A stretch of 64,000 nucleotides of DNA, from NCBI GenBank assembly GCA_040414675.1, contig JBEDUN010000039.1:104956-168955 (forward strand), read 5' to 3'. This stretch comes from JARBAU01 sp040414675 (GTDB lineage Archaea; Thermoproteota; Nitrososphaeria; Nitrososphaerales; Nitrososphaeraceae). Of the stretch, positions 27,440 to 37,490 are shown in pieces. The position numbers and the translations under genes were made by a program. The stretch's first letter is position 1. The number at the start of each line of letters is the position of its first letter. Below the pieces are notes generated by a model. The model was not told the origin of the DNA. It saw nothing but the letters and a program-made list of their open reading frames with translations, and made no database searches.

Positions 27440-27787
27440 TTAGATGAGATCAAGTACGGCTCGTATAATTTTTACATGATCTGCACGTATTTCTGTAGTG
27501 ACTAAAAGCAAATGTTCTCCTTTCAAAGGCATTGTTATGCGTTTAATCTTCTCATATTCGGTCATCGAGTATTTGCCATAACCGATCTTTGGAGCTAATG
27601 TATTGCGTAATCCCCATCTAGCCAATGCTTGTAAATTTGATCTTTTAGTTTCATCCGCTGAGAGTAGGTTCTGTATCCCTTTAGCGTGACCTCCATGTTT
27701 TATTTCTCCAGTATGATCGCAAACTCCGGCGAAACGCACTAGAGGATCGATATCGAGTATACTTTTGCATAGCATGTCAAAATCCAT
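27440..27787 (-). CDS. DUF6659-like thaumarchaeal protein
   Basis: A 115-residue protein. It opens with an alpha-helical MDFDMLCKSILDIDPLVRFAGVCDHTGEIKHGG, then YGKYSMTEYEKIKRI and a final KGEHLLLVTTEIRADHVKIIRAVLDLI, a pattern of sensor-like (roadblock/PAS-related) small domains. Two other genes in this window (33727-34092 and 57116-57523) share the same plan: helix, VRFAGV/VNFAGV or IRYAAV, DxxG, central helix, then a beta hairpin. I recall this group as DUF6659; the function is unknown and my naming is moderate. It stands alone. Confidence 0.55.
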   Translation of the reverse strand: MDFDMLCKSILDIDPLVRFAGVCDHTGEIKHGGHAKGIQNLLSADETKRSNLQALARWGLRNTLAPKIGYGKYSMTEYEKIKRITMPLKGEHLLLVTTEIRADHVKIIRAVLDLI

Positions 27788-28579
27788 ATTTCTAATGTGT
27801 AACTATAATTATGATTCTAATAAGTATTCTTACTTTAAGAATAACCAGATCGACCTTGTCAGATTTCAATAATTTAGTTCGCTCGTGTCGGGCTGAAACA
27901 CATACTTTGCAGGAGTCATAAAGACAAGAGTGGCAAGCATAGAAACTCAAATACCTTTGATTTAACATTTATCAAATTCTATCAATTTAGAAATTCATAA
28001 GCCAGACCAGTTGTCAGGCGGTTCTTAATAATGTTGCAATCGGTCAGATCATATGATTGGTCTAAGATTCAAATACTATAGCCGACTGGATTGAATTCCA
28101 ACGGTTTATACAACAATATGCTCTGAATATCATCTCGAGATAAGCCCTGATTTGACATTTGGTCAAAATTAACCAGATCCATCGAACATTTGCGCCGTAT
28201 GAATGAGCATGATGTGAAGATTATCTATCATTTAAGAATATGCGATTTAATTAGGACATTATGGAATCATTTAACTAAGAATTTATGCAAAAGCCAGAAA
28301 CAATTTGTTTAAAGTTCTTCCTATGCGGACACTTGATATAAAGGTCGAACAAGTGAGTTCGATAATTCTTGAAAGATAAAATTCGTCTCACAATCTTACA
28401 TCTACGAGACATATATGGGTAAAATGCTAAGATATTGATCTAACTTCACTGAATTTATCTAACCATGCTTCCTGTGGAAAGCTAAATTAACATTTAGACT
28501 GATCACAGTGGCCCAGTCAATGATTATTTATGATAAATTAACGGCTTTGTAGAAAACATCATCAATATTACAAGGATAG
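27788..28579. other. Gene-free stretch before an IS remnant
   Basis: Almost 800 bases of AT-rich DNA with no recognisable gene. It may hold further decayed insertion-sequence or gene debris, but none could be read in six frames. Confidence 0.35.
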
Positions 28580-29370
28580 TCAGTCTGTGCAGTTATAGAT
28601 TATGCATCTGAACGATAATTCCCTGTTCTGTGTTCAGGTCAATCCAGACATAAGATGCGCCCCAAACAATCTTTTTATGACCGAGACCATAGTTTCATCC
28701 TTGTTTCGCTGATTGTTCAGCAATTTGGAGTAACCACGTTTCATATGCTTTCTGTATTTGCCACGTGTTCTCCATATAGATACGTGTTCATATCGAGCTG
28801 GGATTATACTTAATGTATATAAATGCGCTCTTACGAAATGATGATTGTCCTCACTATCATAACCCTTGTCTGCTGTAACTAAAGACAATGGAAGAATGTC
28901 TGATATTCTAGTTATGATTGGCCGGAAATCTGTGTTGTCAATTCTTGAATGAACTCGTCTTATCTTAATAGTACATATGATTTGTTGTAATACATCTGCT
29001 CTAATAGATACATAATTTCACATATTTACTTCTTAATCCTGTTTGTTTAGTATAATACTGTAAAGCACGAGTTATCTTAAATCCCGTCAAATCTATTTCT
29101 GCAAAGATATGTTTAGTACCGCATATTACAATTAATGAGGAAATTATCTTCTCAAGCAATGAATTGCTAACTCTATCTGTAAACTTTTGCAATGTTGTAT
29201 GATGAGGAATACGTAATAAGCCTAAAAATAGTCTTAGATAATGCGCTTCGATTAACCAATCTACAAACATTCTATACCTCTTACCTTCATACTGTCATAT
29301 TGTGAGTGATACTAATGCTGCCACATCGTAAAGACATGATTGCTCATTCGATGAAGGAACAACGGTATCC
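28580..29370 (-). pseudogene. Remnant of an IS5-like DDE transposase
   Basis: Two frames together cover most of a transposase. The N-terminal part reads QYEGKRYRMFVDWLIEA, LRIPHHTTLQKFTDR and FAEIDLTGFKIT (first D of the DDE set). Then, after a frameshift near 29015, comes RVHSRIDNTDFRPIITRISD, SLVTADKGYDSEDNH (second D) and RTRGKYRKHMKRGYSK. An in-frame stop occurs before the final TQNRELSFRCIIYN, and another interrupts the start region. The element is dead. No clear inverted ends were identified, so only the transposase relic is annotated. Confidence 0.75.
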
Positions 29371-29565
29371 ATGAATTAGAACACTGTACATAGTATTTGC
29401 CAACCTAACACATCTTGATTCTTTCACCAACCATATTGGATTATGCTCTTACAAATCTCTGGTGTTCAATACATGGTTTCTCCAGAGCCTAAGTTAGCAT
29501 AGTAGTTAAATAGAACTTAAAACTCCTAATAAATAATTGAGAAAAGTGGAAGGTGTGAGGCTTAA

Positions 29566-29925
29566 TTAGGTTCAAAGAAACAGCAAATACACGAAGAAAA
29601 TTGTGAAATTTCGAATATCTGGGAGGTTCTCGGTAGAAGGTGGGCATTGGCGATTCTAAAGAATCTGAGTAGTAAAGAAGTGATAAGATTCAACGAGCTC
29701 AAGAAAATGTTAAAGGGGATTAGTAGCACGGTCCTGGCAGCTAGACTGCTGGAACTAGAACGTGAGGGATTAGTTTCAAAAAAAATCTATCCTCAAATAC
29801 CACCAAAAGTTGAATATCGCCTGACACTTCAAGCAAAAGAGTTGGAATTAATTTTACTAGAACTAAGCAAATGGGCTCATAGCTGGAGCGCTCCTGAAAT
29901 TACGGCTACGAAAACAAAAGAATAA
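29566..29925 (+). CDS. HxlR-family winged-helix regulator, start unresolved
   Basis: Winged-helix DNA-binding protein of the HxlR group. The signature helix and recognition region are visible: CEISNIWEVLGRRWALAILK (a Cys followed by the usual GxxW stretch), ELKKMLKGISSTVLAARLLELE, and KVEYRLTLQAKEL. The only canonical in-frame start is TTG at 29647, which would cut off the conserved CEISNIWEVLGRRWA segment. The open frame extends back to about 29566 without ATG, GTG or TTG. A non-canonical start (ATA, ATT or ATC) or a damaged start is therefore possible. Such regulators often sense redox or quinone stress. Confidence 0.65.
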   Translation, partial: LGSKKQQIHEENCEISNIWEVLGRRWALAILKNLSSKEVIRFNELKKMLKGISSTVLAARLLELEREGLVSKKIYPQIPPKVEYRLTLQAKELELILLELSKWAHSWSAPEITATKTKE

Positions 29926-30188
29926 AAATATAATACAGGTTTTGCAAAGATGAAGACTTATAGGCATTTTTGGTACTCATAAAATGAGGCAATCGATTCT
30001 TTAGCTCTAGTGATTAGATTCGGTTAAATCTATATCTGTGTTAAGCTCTAGATTGTTTAAGTTTAGGTGTTTACTAGATTAAGGGAAACTATAGTCGATT
30101 ATGTCAGATTTTCGAATTGTATTGATATTTCTAGCTGCATTCCATTCACTTGCAAATTGGATCCTATCGACTATATGGCATATGAATC

Positions 30189-30539
30189 TCAAATTCTCTT
30201 TTTTGGACCTGCAGTATCTGGTTCAGTAACATCAAGATCATTAAGTACTTTGACCACACCCGGGGTATTCCAGGTTGTCTGTCCAGCCAGAGATCTATCA
30301 TCATATGTTTTAACCACTCCAGAAAGAGTTACTGTTGCATCAAAAACTGATACATTGATGTTACTTCCCCGAGAGCCCAGATTTTTGCTAATGTTCGAAA
30401 TAATGTCCTTCTTCAATTCATCATCGCTCTTGCGACCAGGCAATTCATTACTGGTATAGGGGTGACTACCGAATACATACCCTGCATAATAGTCCTTGGC
30501 TGGTTCCTTTCGAGGTTCATCTCTTTCCTTTTCCTGCAT
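30189..30539 (-). CDS. BON-domain protein
   Basis: A 116-residue protein. A charged N-terminus rich in Glu, Arg and Lys precedes a BON domain (about residues 43-105): DIISNISKNL, INVSVFDATVTLSGVVKTYDD, and GVVKVLNDLDV. BON domains often bind phospholipid at membranes or act in stress response. No signal peptide or partner domain is visible. It stands alone. Confidence 0.78.
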   Translation of the reverse strand: MQEKERDEPRKEPAKDYYAGYVFGSHPYTSNELPGRKSDDELKKDIISNISKNLGSRGSNINVSVFDATVTLSGVVKTYDDRSLAGQTTWNTPGVVKVLNDLDVTEPDTAGPKKRI

Positions 30540-30934
30540 ATTGGACGGATCTTCAAAGATATTTATATATGCTTACAATGATCTTTGATTTATTATGATT
30601 CTTCAAGCTGTAACTTGGTCAAATCAGAGTCGAAATCAGTAATGTTTTCATGTTTTTATTGACTGGATTGGGATTCAAGCTATGTTTAGATTAGCTCAAC
30701 AACATTATCTGACCCTCTGATTTAGTACCTTAACTACTGTGCGTCATCTAGTACTTGGTTGCATTGGTTGCTATATTTTACAGATATTGACGGAAATTTG
30801 ATTCATAAAGCACATTTTCACTTGGATTCAGATTTCTGTCAAACATTAATGATAAATGCTAGCCGTTTTAGAAATAGGTTCAAGTTGGATTCTAATAATT
30901 AGAAAAGGTCTTGAATAAGGTAACCTCTAAATGT

Positions 30935-31348
30935 TTAGGATATCTTTACTTCATTGATGTATTTTTGAATTGTGGCAGCAAGATTGCTTACAGATACTGG
31001 TTTTTGAATAAATTCATCTATCCTTATGGATGGCAATGCCCTGGAAAATTCTAGATCATTTATTTCAAATGCTGTCATTAAGAAAATCTTAATTTCAGGT
31101 TTAATCTCTTTTACCTTCTTTACAAATTCATACCCATTCATTGTTGGCATACGTATATCTGACACAACTATTGCATAGTTACTAGAATTTATTTTGAAAT
31201 GCTCCAATGCTAATAGCGGATCAGTAAAGGCAAAGACCTTCAGATTATATTTTTCTAATCCTAATCTAAAAACATTTACAACGTCGAAATCATCATCGAG
31301 TGTTAAAATAAAAGGTCTAGAATCTACTTCTGAATCCGTGCCTCTCAT
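30935..31348 (-). CDS. Response regulator receiver (CheY-like), stand-alone
   Basis: A 137-residue single receiver domain. The acidic pocket is D18-D19-D20 (LTLDDDFD), the phosphoacceptor is D64 in VVSDIRMPTMNGYEF, followed by T92 (FLMTAFE) and K116 (FIQKPVS). All positions needed for phosphotransfer are present. No output domain and no histidine kinase are in the window, so the partner is unknown. It may regulate by protein contact. Confidence 0.88.
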   Translation of the reverse strand: MRGTDSEVDSRPFILTLDDDFDVVNVFRLGLEKYNLKVFAFTDPLLALEHFKINSSNYAIVVSDIRMPTMNGYEFVKKVKEIKPEIKIFLMTAFEINDLEFSRALPSIRIDEFIQKPVSVSNLAATIQKYINEVKIS

Positions 31349-31595
31349 AATATTTTAGTGAAGACTTGCATATACTTAAATTATATGTTTACACTATGTG
31401 AATCTATCCTCGATCCACAGCCAAGAATTTTGTAAATCTTGTTCTATTAAAATCCATTTGAATATATAGGATAAGAAATTTTTACCGTTCTGGATATGCT
31501 GCCGGTTACATTGTGGCATTCTGCAAGGAAAATGGCTGTCTAAACATTTGATTCTAATCCTTGATAAATTTTATGAACAGTTCTATCATGTTTAT

Positions 31596-31676
31596 CAATT
31601 CGGCGCCATATATAATGGTAAGATAACCTTACCATTTACAGACTGTATTGTATTGTATTGTACCAATTGGCGCCAT
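31596..31676. repeat. Hairpin flanked by two CAATT/GGCGCCAT repeats and a short tandem run
   Basis: A 9-bp hairpin, AATGGTAAG (31614-31622) and CTTACCATT (31628-31636), is followed by a GTATT tandem run (31644-31660). Both sides carry the motif CAATT-GGCGCCAT (near 31598-31609 and 31665-31676), containing the palindrome GGCGCC. The cluster is too ordered for chance and lies between the response-regulator gene and a poorly supported frame. It may be an operator set or a structured leader. Confidence 0.5.
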
Positions 31677-31696
31677 CCTTGAAACGGGACTTCATC

Positions 31697-31966
31697 TCAT
31701 ATGTATATGTCATTCACTTGAATAGATGAAAGCATACAAATTGTCATATCCCTTGTTAGGTGATGCATTATCGTCAAACTGACATCCATGTTAGGCGGAA
31801 ATGCTGTCCGAAGCCAATATCCAAAAATACCTATTTCGTCTAGGATCTCGTCAACAAATATCCATCTGATTTTCTGTACTTGTGTTTTATCAAAAGTATT
31901 ATGCTCAATAATATTTTCGCATAGATTTTGATTGGCAATCAAGAATGTTCTGTCACCCCTTAACAC
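31697..31966 (-). CDS. Uncertain small protein or gene fragment
   Basis: An 89-residue frame (IIEHNTFDKTQVQKIRWIFVDE, FGYWLRTAFPP). In-frame upstream sequence also reads sensibly (LLLESILWSYSKIQVLRG), hinting that it is the end of a larger, broken gene. No family recognised. Low confidence as a real gene. Confidence 0.25.
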   Translation of the reverse strand: MLRGDRTFLIANQNLCENIIEHNTFDKTQVQKIRWIFVDEILDEIGIFGYWLRTAFPPNMDVSLTIMHHLTRDMTICMLSSIQVNDIYI

Positions 31967-32146
31967 TTGAATTTTAGAATATGACCAAAGTATTGATTCT
32001 AATAAAAGCTACGGGTCAGGAATTAGAAGACAGCTAAGGTTGGCCATCAAGCCATCTCTCTGGATATGAATTAGATCTCCAATATCTGATTTTTCCAAAA
32101 ATGCAATTATGCGTCGTTTATAAGGGAGTATTCATAAAGAAATCAA

Positions 32147-32305
32147 ATGGAAGGCAAGGATAAATACGAAATTAATCTTGTTTTAGATAAAGATAGATAT
32201 CATGCCCTTTTAGATATTTGTACAAAATATAAAGAACAACAAGGCGCCGAGCTAACTCCAAAGGAATACATATTGATGTTAATCGATTCTGCAATCAAAA
32301 AATGA
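32147..32305 (+). CDS. Small conserved-looking protein (52 residues)
   Basis: A short frame with an ATG start. The 52-residue product opens MEGKDKYEINLVLDKDRY and ends KEYILMLIDSAIKK. It is charged, with two helical segments joined by an ACTK-like turn, in the size class of ribbon-helix-helix or small regulatory proteins (inference). The codon use looks coding and no longer frame competes. Its function is unknown. Confidence 0.5.
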   Translation: MEGKDKYEINLVLDKDRYHALLDICTKYKEQQGAELTPKEYILMLIDSAIKK

Positions 32306-32452
32306 AGTTCTGTCTTTAGATTGTTCAACTCCAACAACATATCCAAGTAACATAACTAGAAATCACAATTTCTCTAACTGTGATTTTTAAAATTATCATG
32401 TATATTTCTTATAGAGATTGGATCACATGCTATATCAAAATAGCAACGTTTT

Positions 32453-33010
32453 TCATGATATCAACCTTGTACCTACGTAGTCGAGGTAAGCATGTAGTGT
32501 ATATCTAAAACATGGCACAAAGAACCCAGGGCTAGCGCTAAAGAACTTTATTACTTTTTCGAGTGGAAGGAAATATACATTTAATACTTCTGCAGGATTT
32601 ATACTGAGTTGGCTCATAACGTCCTTCTCTGAGATAAAACATTCATAAACAGTTACGAAAGCGTTCTTTCTCCACTCAGTTTCAGGTTCACACACGTTAA
32701 CGTGAATTTTGCAGATCTCTTTCAGGGTAGGTCGAGAATAAACTCCTAATTCTTCTCCGAGTCTACGAGTAGCTGCGTCGAAATAATTTTCGTCAGCGCG
32801 TACATGTGCACTTACTGATTCAGAAAAAAGGCCTCCATGGGTCTTTCCAATCCCTCTTTTCTGAAGCAAAAGTCGGCATCCTCCTGAATCGATATCAATT
32901 AGGAAGATTGAAGCAAATCGATGTAATAACCCCTTACTATAAATTTGATATGAGCTTGCCGAACTTACTGGTTTATCAGATTCATCTACAACAGTCACCG
33001 AATATGTCAT
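32453..33010 (-). CDS. Nudix hydrolase, IPP-isomerase-like
   Basis: A Nudix protein most like type 1 isopentenyl-diphosphate isomerase. It is 185 residues from the chosen ATG (MTYSVTVVDESDKPV). KGLLHRFASIFLID and LLLQKRGIGKTHGGLF match the N-terminal part of IPP isomerases. The Nudix box is the divergent SAHVRADENYFDAATRRLGEELGV, with an R-R-L-G-E-E-L-G end. The usual catalytic Cys of IPP isomerase (W-x-N-x-C) is not evident; the region reads GLFSESVSAHV. It may be a paralogue with another diphosphate substrate. An in-frame start 120 bases further upstream would add an unrelated hydrophobic leader and is rejected. Confidence 0.7.
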   Translation of the reverse strand: MTYSVTVVDESDKPVSSASSYQIYSKGLLHRFASIFLIDIDSGGCRLLLQKRGIGKTHGGLFSESVSAHVRADENYFDAATRRLGEELGVYSRPTLKEICKIHVNVCEPETEWRKNAFVTVYECFISEKDVMSQLSINPAEVLNVYFLPLEKVIKFFSASPGFFVPCFRYTLHAYLDYVGTRLIS

Positions 33011-33726
33011 ATGTATATTTATGACTAAAGCAGAACAAATAATGCAATTAAACTTTAAAGATATATTCTCTAGACGAATGACGTGAAAAATGTATACTTT
33101 AATTTCATTGATAATATAGATCCCTATCACTAAAATACTATTAATTGATAAGATTGCAACATTGATTTACTGAACGGTATTCTAAAGGATCATCCTAATT
33201 TTGTTTTATACACTTCTGGAATTCATAAACACTGAATTTAAATGGTAAATATAAAACACGTTATTAGTATTATAAGTTGAAAGCATTAGTTACCGGTGAA
33301 ATTAGACGCCTATTCCTAAAAACCACATTAATAATTCCCTTTATCTAGTTGTCATCCCAACTATTATGACGAATTAAACTCAGCCAACCGGAGATTTAAA
33401 AATAATGACTATGGATCAAGATTGAGTGTAGTGTTACCCTAAATAGTATTTATTGATTGGCATCACTCAATTGTATCAATTGAACACCTATTTGTAACAT
33501 AATGTTCATAGAAATCATTATTTTAGAAAGTCATACATCCTCGAAATTAGTGATTGTAGGAGTCTATTCTAGTCCAAATATGTAAACTTTTATCGTACTT
33601 GCATCAAAATTGTAAATAGTTTGAATTTATTGGTATATTATAACGATATCATCGAGTACCTAGGTACTAGTAGAGATATACCATGCTAATCTCTTATCAT
33701 TATATTCTAGCAGTTACCACCAAGAA
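33011..33726. other. Intergenic stretch, nothing recognised
   Basis: About 700 bases of very AT-rich DNA between the Nudix gene and a DUF6659-like gene. No convincing gene, tRNA or repeat seen. Confidence 0.35.
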
Positions 33727-34092
33727 CTATATCTTCTTGCGATTGGAATTTGCGTCTAAACATACACATAAGTACTTATCATTACTTTTAGGTAATCTTA
33801 TTGTTGCTATCTTTATATTATCGACAATTTCTACTGATTGGAATTGTAGTTTTACACTGTCATTCGAAGTAGAACACAGACTTCTCTTTCTTATTGCAGG
33901 TGCCAAGTAATTCAAGTAAAACAGATAGCTTTTAGGGTAGCGTGTGATTGAATCGATTTGTTTGGTTGAAACATCTCTGCTCTTGGCAACGATAAGCTTG
34001 CCTTCTACATCAAGTACACCGGCGAAGTTTACGAATTTACTAGCAGATATTGCTGCAGTGCAAATCTTGCATAGAAATGTTCTTTCCTCCAT
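33727..34092 (-). CDS. DUF6659-like thaumarchaeal protein
   Basis: A 121-residue protein sharing its plan with the products of 27440-27787 and 57116-57523. An N-terminal helix with KICTAAISASKFVNFAGVLDVEGKLIV is followed by a helix with SYLFYLNYLAPAIRKRS and a beta hairpin ending IKIATIRLPKSNDKYLCVCLDA. The fold suggests a small sensor or adaptor. Function unknown. It is 139 bases upstream of the HtrA gene's stop, same strand. Confidence 0.5.
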   Translation of the reverse strand: MEERTFLCKICTAAISASKFVNFAGVLDVEGKLIVAKSRDVSTKQIDSITRYPKSYLFYLNYLAPAIRKRSLCSTSNDSVKLQFQSVEIVDNIKIATIRLPKSNDKYLCVCLDANSNRKKI

Positions 34093-34231
34093 CTAATCCA
34101 GAAACAGCAATTTCAACATAATAATCAGTTCGATTGAGTTTTACTATACCATTCCCAATTAGAATTTCATTATACTTTCGATAGAAGCTTTATATCAGCT
34201 AATTACTATATATACTGAAATTTGTTATATG

Positions 34232-35353
34232 TCATTTGATAACTGGTCTGGATCCGACTGTAGTTTCTAGCTTCATAAAGTGCCCATCTCTGTAAATGGT
34301 GAAAGTCACTGGCTCTCCAGGAGATTTTGTCTTTTCTAAATAAGATATCATATCCTCAGATCGAGTAATATTTTTCCCATCAATTGCAGTTATTATATCA
34401 CCGCCATGTTTCTTACCGTACTGATCTGTAGTAGAAGCCTTAATTCCAGCTTTGTCTGCGGAACTACCTCGAACAAGTGAATCCACAAAGACACCCCTAA
34501 GATTTGGTGGCAAATTGCCTTCACTACTTGCCAAATCAGAGGTCAGAGTAGCAACTTTAAAACCAAGATATGGATGTGTATAATTTCCTTTGCTGATCAA
34601 TAAAGGGACAATATGTTTGACGATATCAGAAGGTATTGCAAAATTTATCCCTCCAGGTATCCCTCCAAAGGTAACGCCAACTACTTGACCTCTATTATTA
34701 AATAGTGGTCCTCCGGAATTACCAGGATTAAGTGCTGCATCTGTCTGAAGCACATCTGGGATCGAGTATGCGCCTACAGGAGCTTGTACTGCTCTTCCAA
34801 CTTGACTTACAATACCAGATGTCATGGTATTATCTAACCCGTAAGGATTACCTATAGCTATTACCTGATCACCAACTTCTAGCTCAGAAGAATTACCCAA
34901 TTTTAGGGGATTAAATACAAATTGTGATGAATTTTGATTAATGTTACCGTTAGGACTAACGATCTTTAATACTGCCAAATCTCCATATGGATCTCGTCCA
35001 ATCACTTTTGCAGTATATCTATTTCCATCTATAGACGTTACATCAACAGACTTTGCATTTGCTACTACATGACTATTCGTAACTATGTGTCCTAGTCTAT
35101 CGTAAACAAACCCTGAGCCCAAGGCTGTTTGGTTTTCGTCTACTGGTTGCTGATTATCAGTCGAACTTGTTGGGGATACCTTGCTCGTAATTTGAACAAC
35201 AGAACCCTCTACCCGCTTAAACAGTTCATTAAGTGAAGATTGATGATTTAAGGTATTACCGCGTACATTGTTAATTTGTTGAAGAAAGATACAGGTCAAT
35301 ACGATTATTGACAAAAGTAGTACAAATCCTGGCCGTTTGTTATTTTTATTCAT
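34232..35353 (-). CDS. HtrA/DegP-like serine protease with PDZ domain
   Basis: Exported, ATP-independent protease or chaperone. It is 373 residues. A signal or anchor segment (about residues 10-28) precedes the trypsin-like domain. The catalytic triad is complete: H95 in VTNSHVVAN, D125 in DPYGDLAVLK, and S213 in NPGNSGGPLF. The C-terminal PDZ domain (about 280-365) has RGSSADKAGIK and GGDIITAIDGK. It degrades or refolds damaged proteins outside the membrane. Single gene. Confidence 0.93.
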   Translation of the reverse strand: MNKNNKRPGFVLLLSIIVLTCIFLQQINNVRGNTLNHQSSLNELFKRVEGSVVQITSKVSPTSSTDNQQPVDENQTALGSGFVYDRLGHIVTNSHVVANAKSVDVTSIDGNRYTAKVIGRDPYGDLAVLKIVSPNGNINQNSSQFVFNPLKLGNSSELEVGDQVIAIGNPYGLDNTMTSGIVSQVGRAVQAPVGAYSIPDVLQTDAALNPGNSGGPLFNNRGQVVGVTFGGIPGGINFAIPSDIVKHIVPLLISKGNYTHPYLGFKVATLTSDLASSEGNLPPNLRGVFVDSLVRGSSADKAGIKASTTDQYGKKHGGDIITAIDGKNITRSEDMISYLEKTKSPGEPVTFTIYRDGHFMKLETTVGSRPVIK

Positions 35354-35676
35354 ATTACTATTAATCCTGACCTTCCATAAGATATGCTATTTTGATGCCA
35401 TATATTATTGTAAGGACTGATGACAGTTTTGAGAATTCGATATGTAAGTACTTATTAGTCTTTCAATCCAATGGTACTGATTGGCCAAGATGAGCGAACT
35501 TGCCTAATACAAGTTTATTTTCAAATTGTCAAACTTCCATAATATATTGTTCCTTGATAACTCCGGAGAAGTATCACCTGAAACTAGTTCAGGTTCTCCA
35601 AACTAGCTAATAAAGAATTAGCAATTTGGCAGATATAAATATCTACTTCAAAACAATTAAGATTTAGTTCGAACAG
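35354..35676. other. Intergenic stretch with a short hairpin
   Basis: The region holds one hairpin, ACCTGAA (35576-35582) pairing with TTCAGGT (35588-35594) across a 5-base loop, about 80 bases before the stop of the next gene. It may be part of a transcription terminator; there is only a weak T-rich tail. No gene seen. Confidence 0.4.
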
Positions 35677-37056
35677 TCATAAAATCTGATTTTGTAATTT
35701 AAAATTAGACATCATAAATGTATCAACATTAGTATTGTATTTAACAGAGGGCCTTTCTCTATTGGCAATATGACCGATTATGAATGGTTCATAATTATGT
35801 TTTCGCAAGTCATCCATAATCAAGTTTGAAATATTTGGCGATGCAATTATTAGATGACAACCATTCGCTGGGATAGTGGAATTTGAGATTAAATTTTCAC
35901 TAGTCACAAATTTAGCAATATCATTACTCAAAATCGGAATGTCATCTATCATAATCTCTGAATTAGTCAGCTGTGAAAGTGTTTTCACCGCAAGAATCCC
36001 CTCGCTAGAGACTGGATAAACTGCCATTATATGTTCAGACTTGTCAAAACTCATACCAAAATCTGGGCAATATTTCGAAATCACCCTGCCCAATGAGAAC
36101 TTGGGTTCGCCGAGGCTTTTTAAAGTTTGATCCCTGGCAGTGTTAAGATCGGAGATTTTAATATCTGTCTTATCGAGTCTGTCGGAAAGGCTAGGATCTA
36201 TCTGTGCTAACATAAAAAGTGCAAATGCGGACAGCATACCTAGCTTGTTAGAAATTATTACCTGCATTCCTGTCTCGACTTGATGATAATTTACAGGTAA
36301 CTCTTTTAATGTATTCGCTAACGCGGTGTTACCAAAAAAAGGCTTTCCTATTTTGAGCGAGCTATAGTCTTCCATGCCCAAATTATATCGTGACGTAAAC
36401 TTGTCGAGATTTTCTCTAATCTTATCTAACATGTTTTCAGTAGAGGCATCATATATGGGGTAAAGCACGAATCCCGAAGTACACCCAAGTAAATTTAGAT
36501 GATCAATTGTCCTAACCATAGCAATGTTACTATTAATTTCCGAATCCAGATTCAACATTGGATCAAAAATTTGAGTTGCGGAATTAGTGGCAACACTAAA
36601 TCCTACCTTATCTCCTTTATGTAATTGGACATAATCAAGAAGTGCGAATTGAGAATCCACATGGGATGTCAAAGAGACCGTGTTCTTCCTTATTAGAACT
36701 TTTGACTTAAATTTTTTAAAAAAATTGATAACTGTATTTTCGAGTAACAATGGATCCTCTCCTATTTCATTATGGACTTGAAATAGGGAGAGAGCGTGAC
36801 GAATCATGACTTCTTTTTCCAACACTGCTCCGTCGAAAGTAAAAACTCTTCGAGTAAGTTCAGGGGACTTCTTTTCTGAATAATGAAAAGCATCAAACCA
36901 ATTAGGGTCTAACTTTACGTTGCACCTCTTAACTTTACCCAGTACATGCTTCAACAATTCGTTGTCAGGTTCATTAGAGCAGGTAGGAATCCATCGTAAA
37001 GGATCAATTCCTTCCTTCCTGTAACTATATACTTGATCCCAGAAATTTTCAGACAT
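35677..37056 (-). CDS. AIR-synthase/SelD-like protein of unknown substrate
   Basis: A 459-residue protein that I place tentatively in the AIR-synthase-related (PurM/SelD/HypE) superfamily. It shows hydrophobic strands and GMQVIISNKLGMLSAFALFMLAQ and a final NYEPFIIGHIANRERPSV stretch, which resemble the two AIRS subdomains. The N-terminal third (residues 1-110) has no clear counterpart. No SelD Cys/Sec catalytic motif was found, so selenophosphate synthesis is not claimed. It stands alone on its strand. Alternative: an unrelated ATP-binding protein. Confidence 0.45.
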   Translation of the reverse strand: MSENFWDQVYSYRKEGIDPLRWIPTCSNEPDNELLKHVLGKVKRCNVKLDPNWFDAFHYSEKKSPELTRRVFTFDGAVLEKEVMIRHALSLFQVHNEIGEDPLLLENTVINFFKKFKSKVLIRKNTVSLTSHVDSQFALLDYVQLHKGDKVGFSVATNSATQIFDPMLNLDSEINSNIAMVRTIDHLNLLGCTSGFVLYPIYDASTENMLDKIRENLDKFTSRYNLGMEDYSSLKIGKPFFGNTALANTLKELPVNYHQVETGMQVIISNKLGMLSAFALFMLAQIDPSLSDRLDKTDIKISDLNTARDQTLKSLGEPKFSLGRVISKYCPDFGMSFDKSEHIMAVYPVSSEGILAVKTLSQLTNSEIMIDDIPILSNDIAKFVTSENLISNSTIPANGCHLIIASPNISNLIMDDLRKHNYEPFIIGHIANRERPSVKYNTNVDTFMMSNFKLQNQIL

Positions 37057-37490
37057 TCATAACACTCCCAATAATCACTTAATCCTAATCTTATTGACAC
37101 GATATATAGGAAAATACTGCCTAATAAACAAACTTTTGAAACCTACTATAATAATTGCCAAAATTCACATCATTTTAATATTTCTAATCATACAATGAAC
37201 TTAACTAAAAGTTCGGAAAAATAGTCTAGTTTTTATCAGGCTGGAAAGGCTAATCAAGTACACTGCTGTCAAATTGGCTCGTTAAGATAAGAATATAGCA
37301 TATTTTATCTCTGTTGAATTGATCAGTTTTCTCTTTATAGCAAGTAGAAATATCCACAAGCAGACACAAGAATTTGTAGCGTTATATCCATCATTATGCA
37401 AAATCGAATAGCATAGATAGGCAGGTCTTCTGTAGAATTTGATTTACTAGGGAACATTCGTGGTATTCCAAACTATTTAAAAATAGATGA
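37057..37490. other. Intergenic stretch, nothing recognised
   Basis: AT-rich region of about 430 bases between the AIRS-like gene and the aMBF1 gene. I see no gene or clear structure. Confidence 0.35.

Noticed and set aside
27238..27447. 69-residue plus-strand frame before the DUF6659-like gene
   Set aside because: Hydrophobic and low-complexity without a signal or membrane pattern; it overlaps the end of a better-supported gene.
32453..33130. Longer form of the Nudix protein with an extra 40-residue N-terminus
   Set aside because: The extra segment is hydrophobic and unrelated to the family; the ATG at 33010 gives a normal N-terminus.
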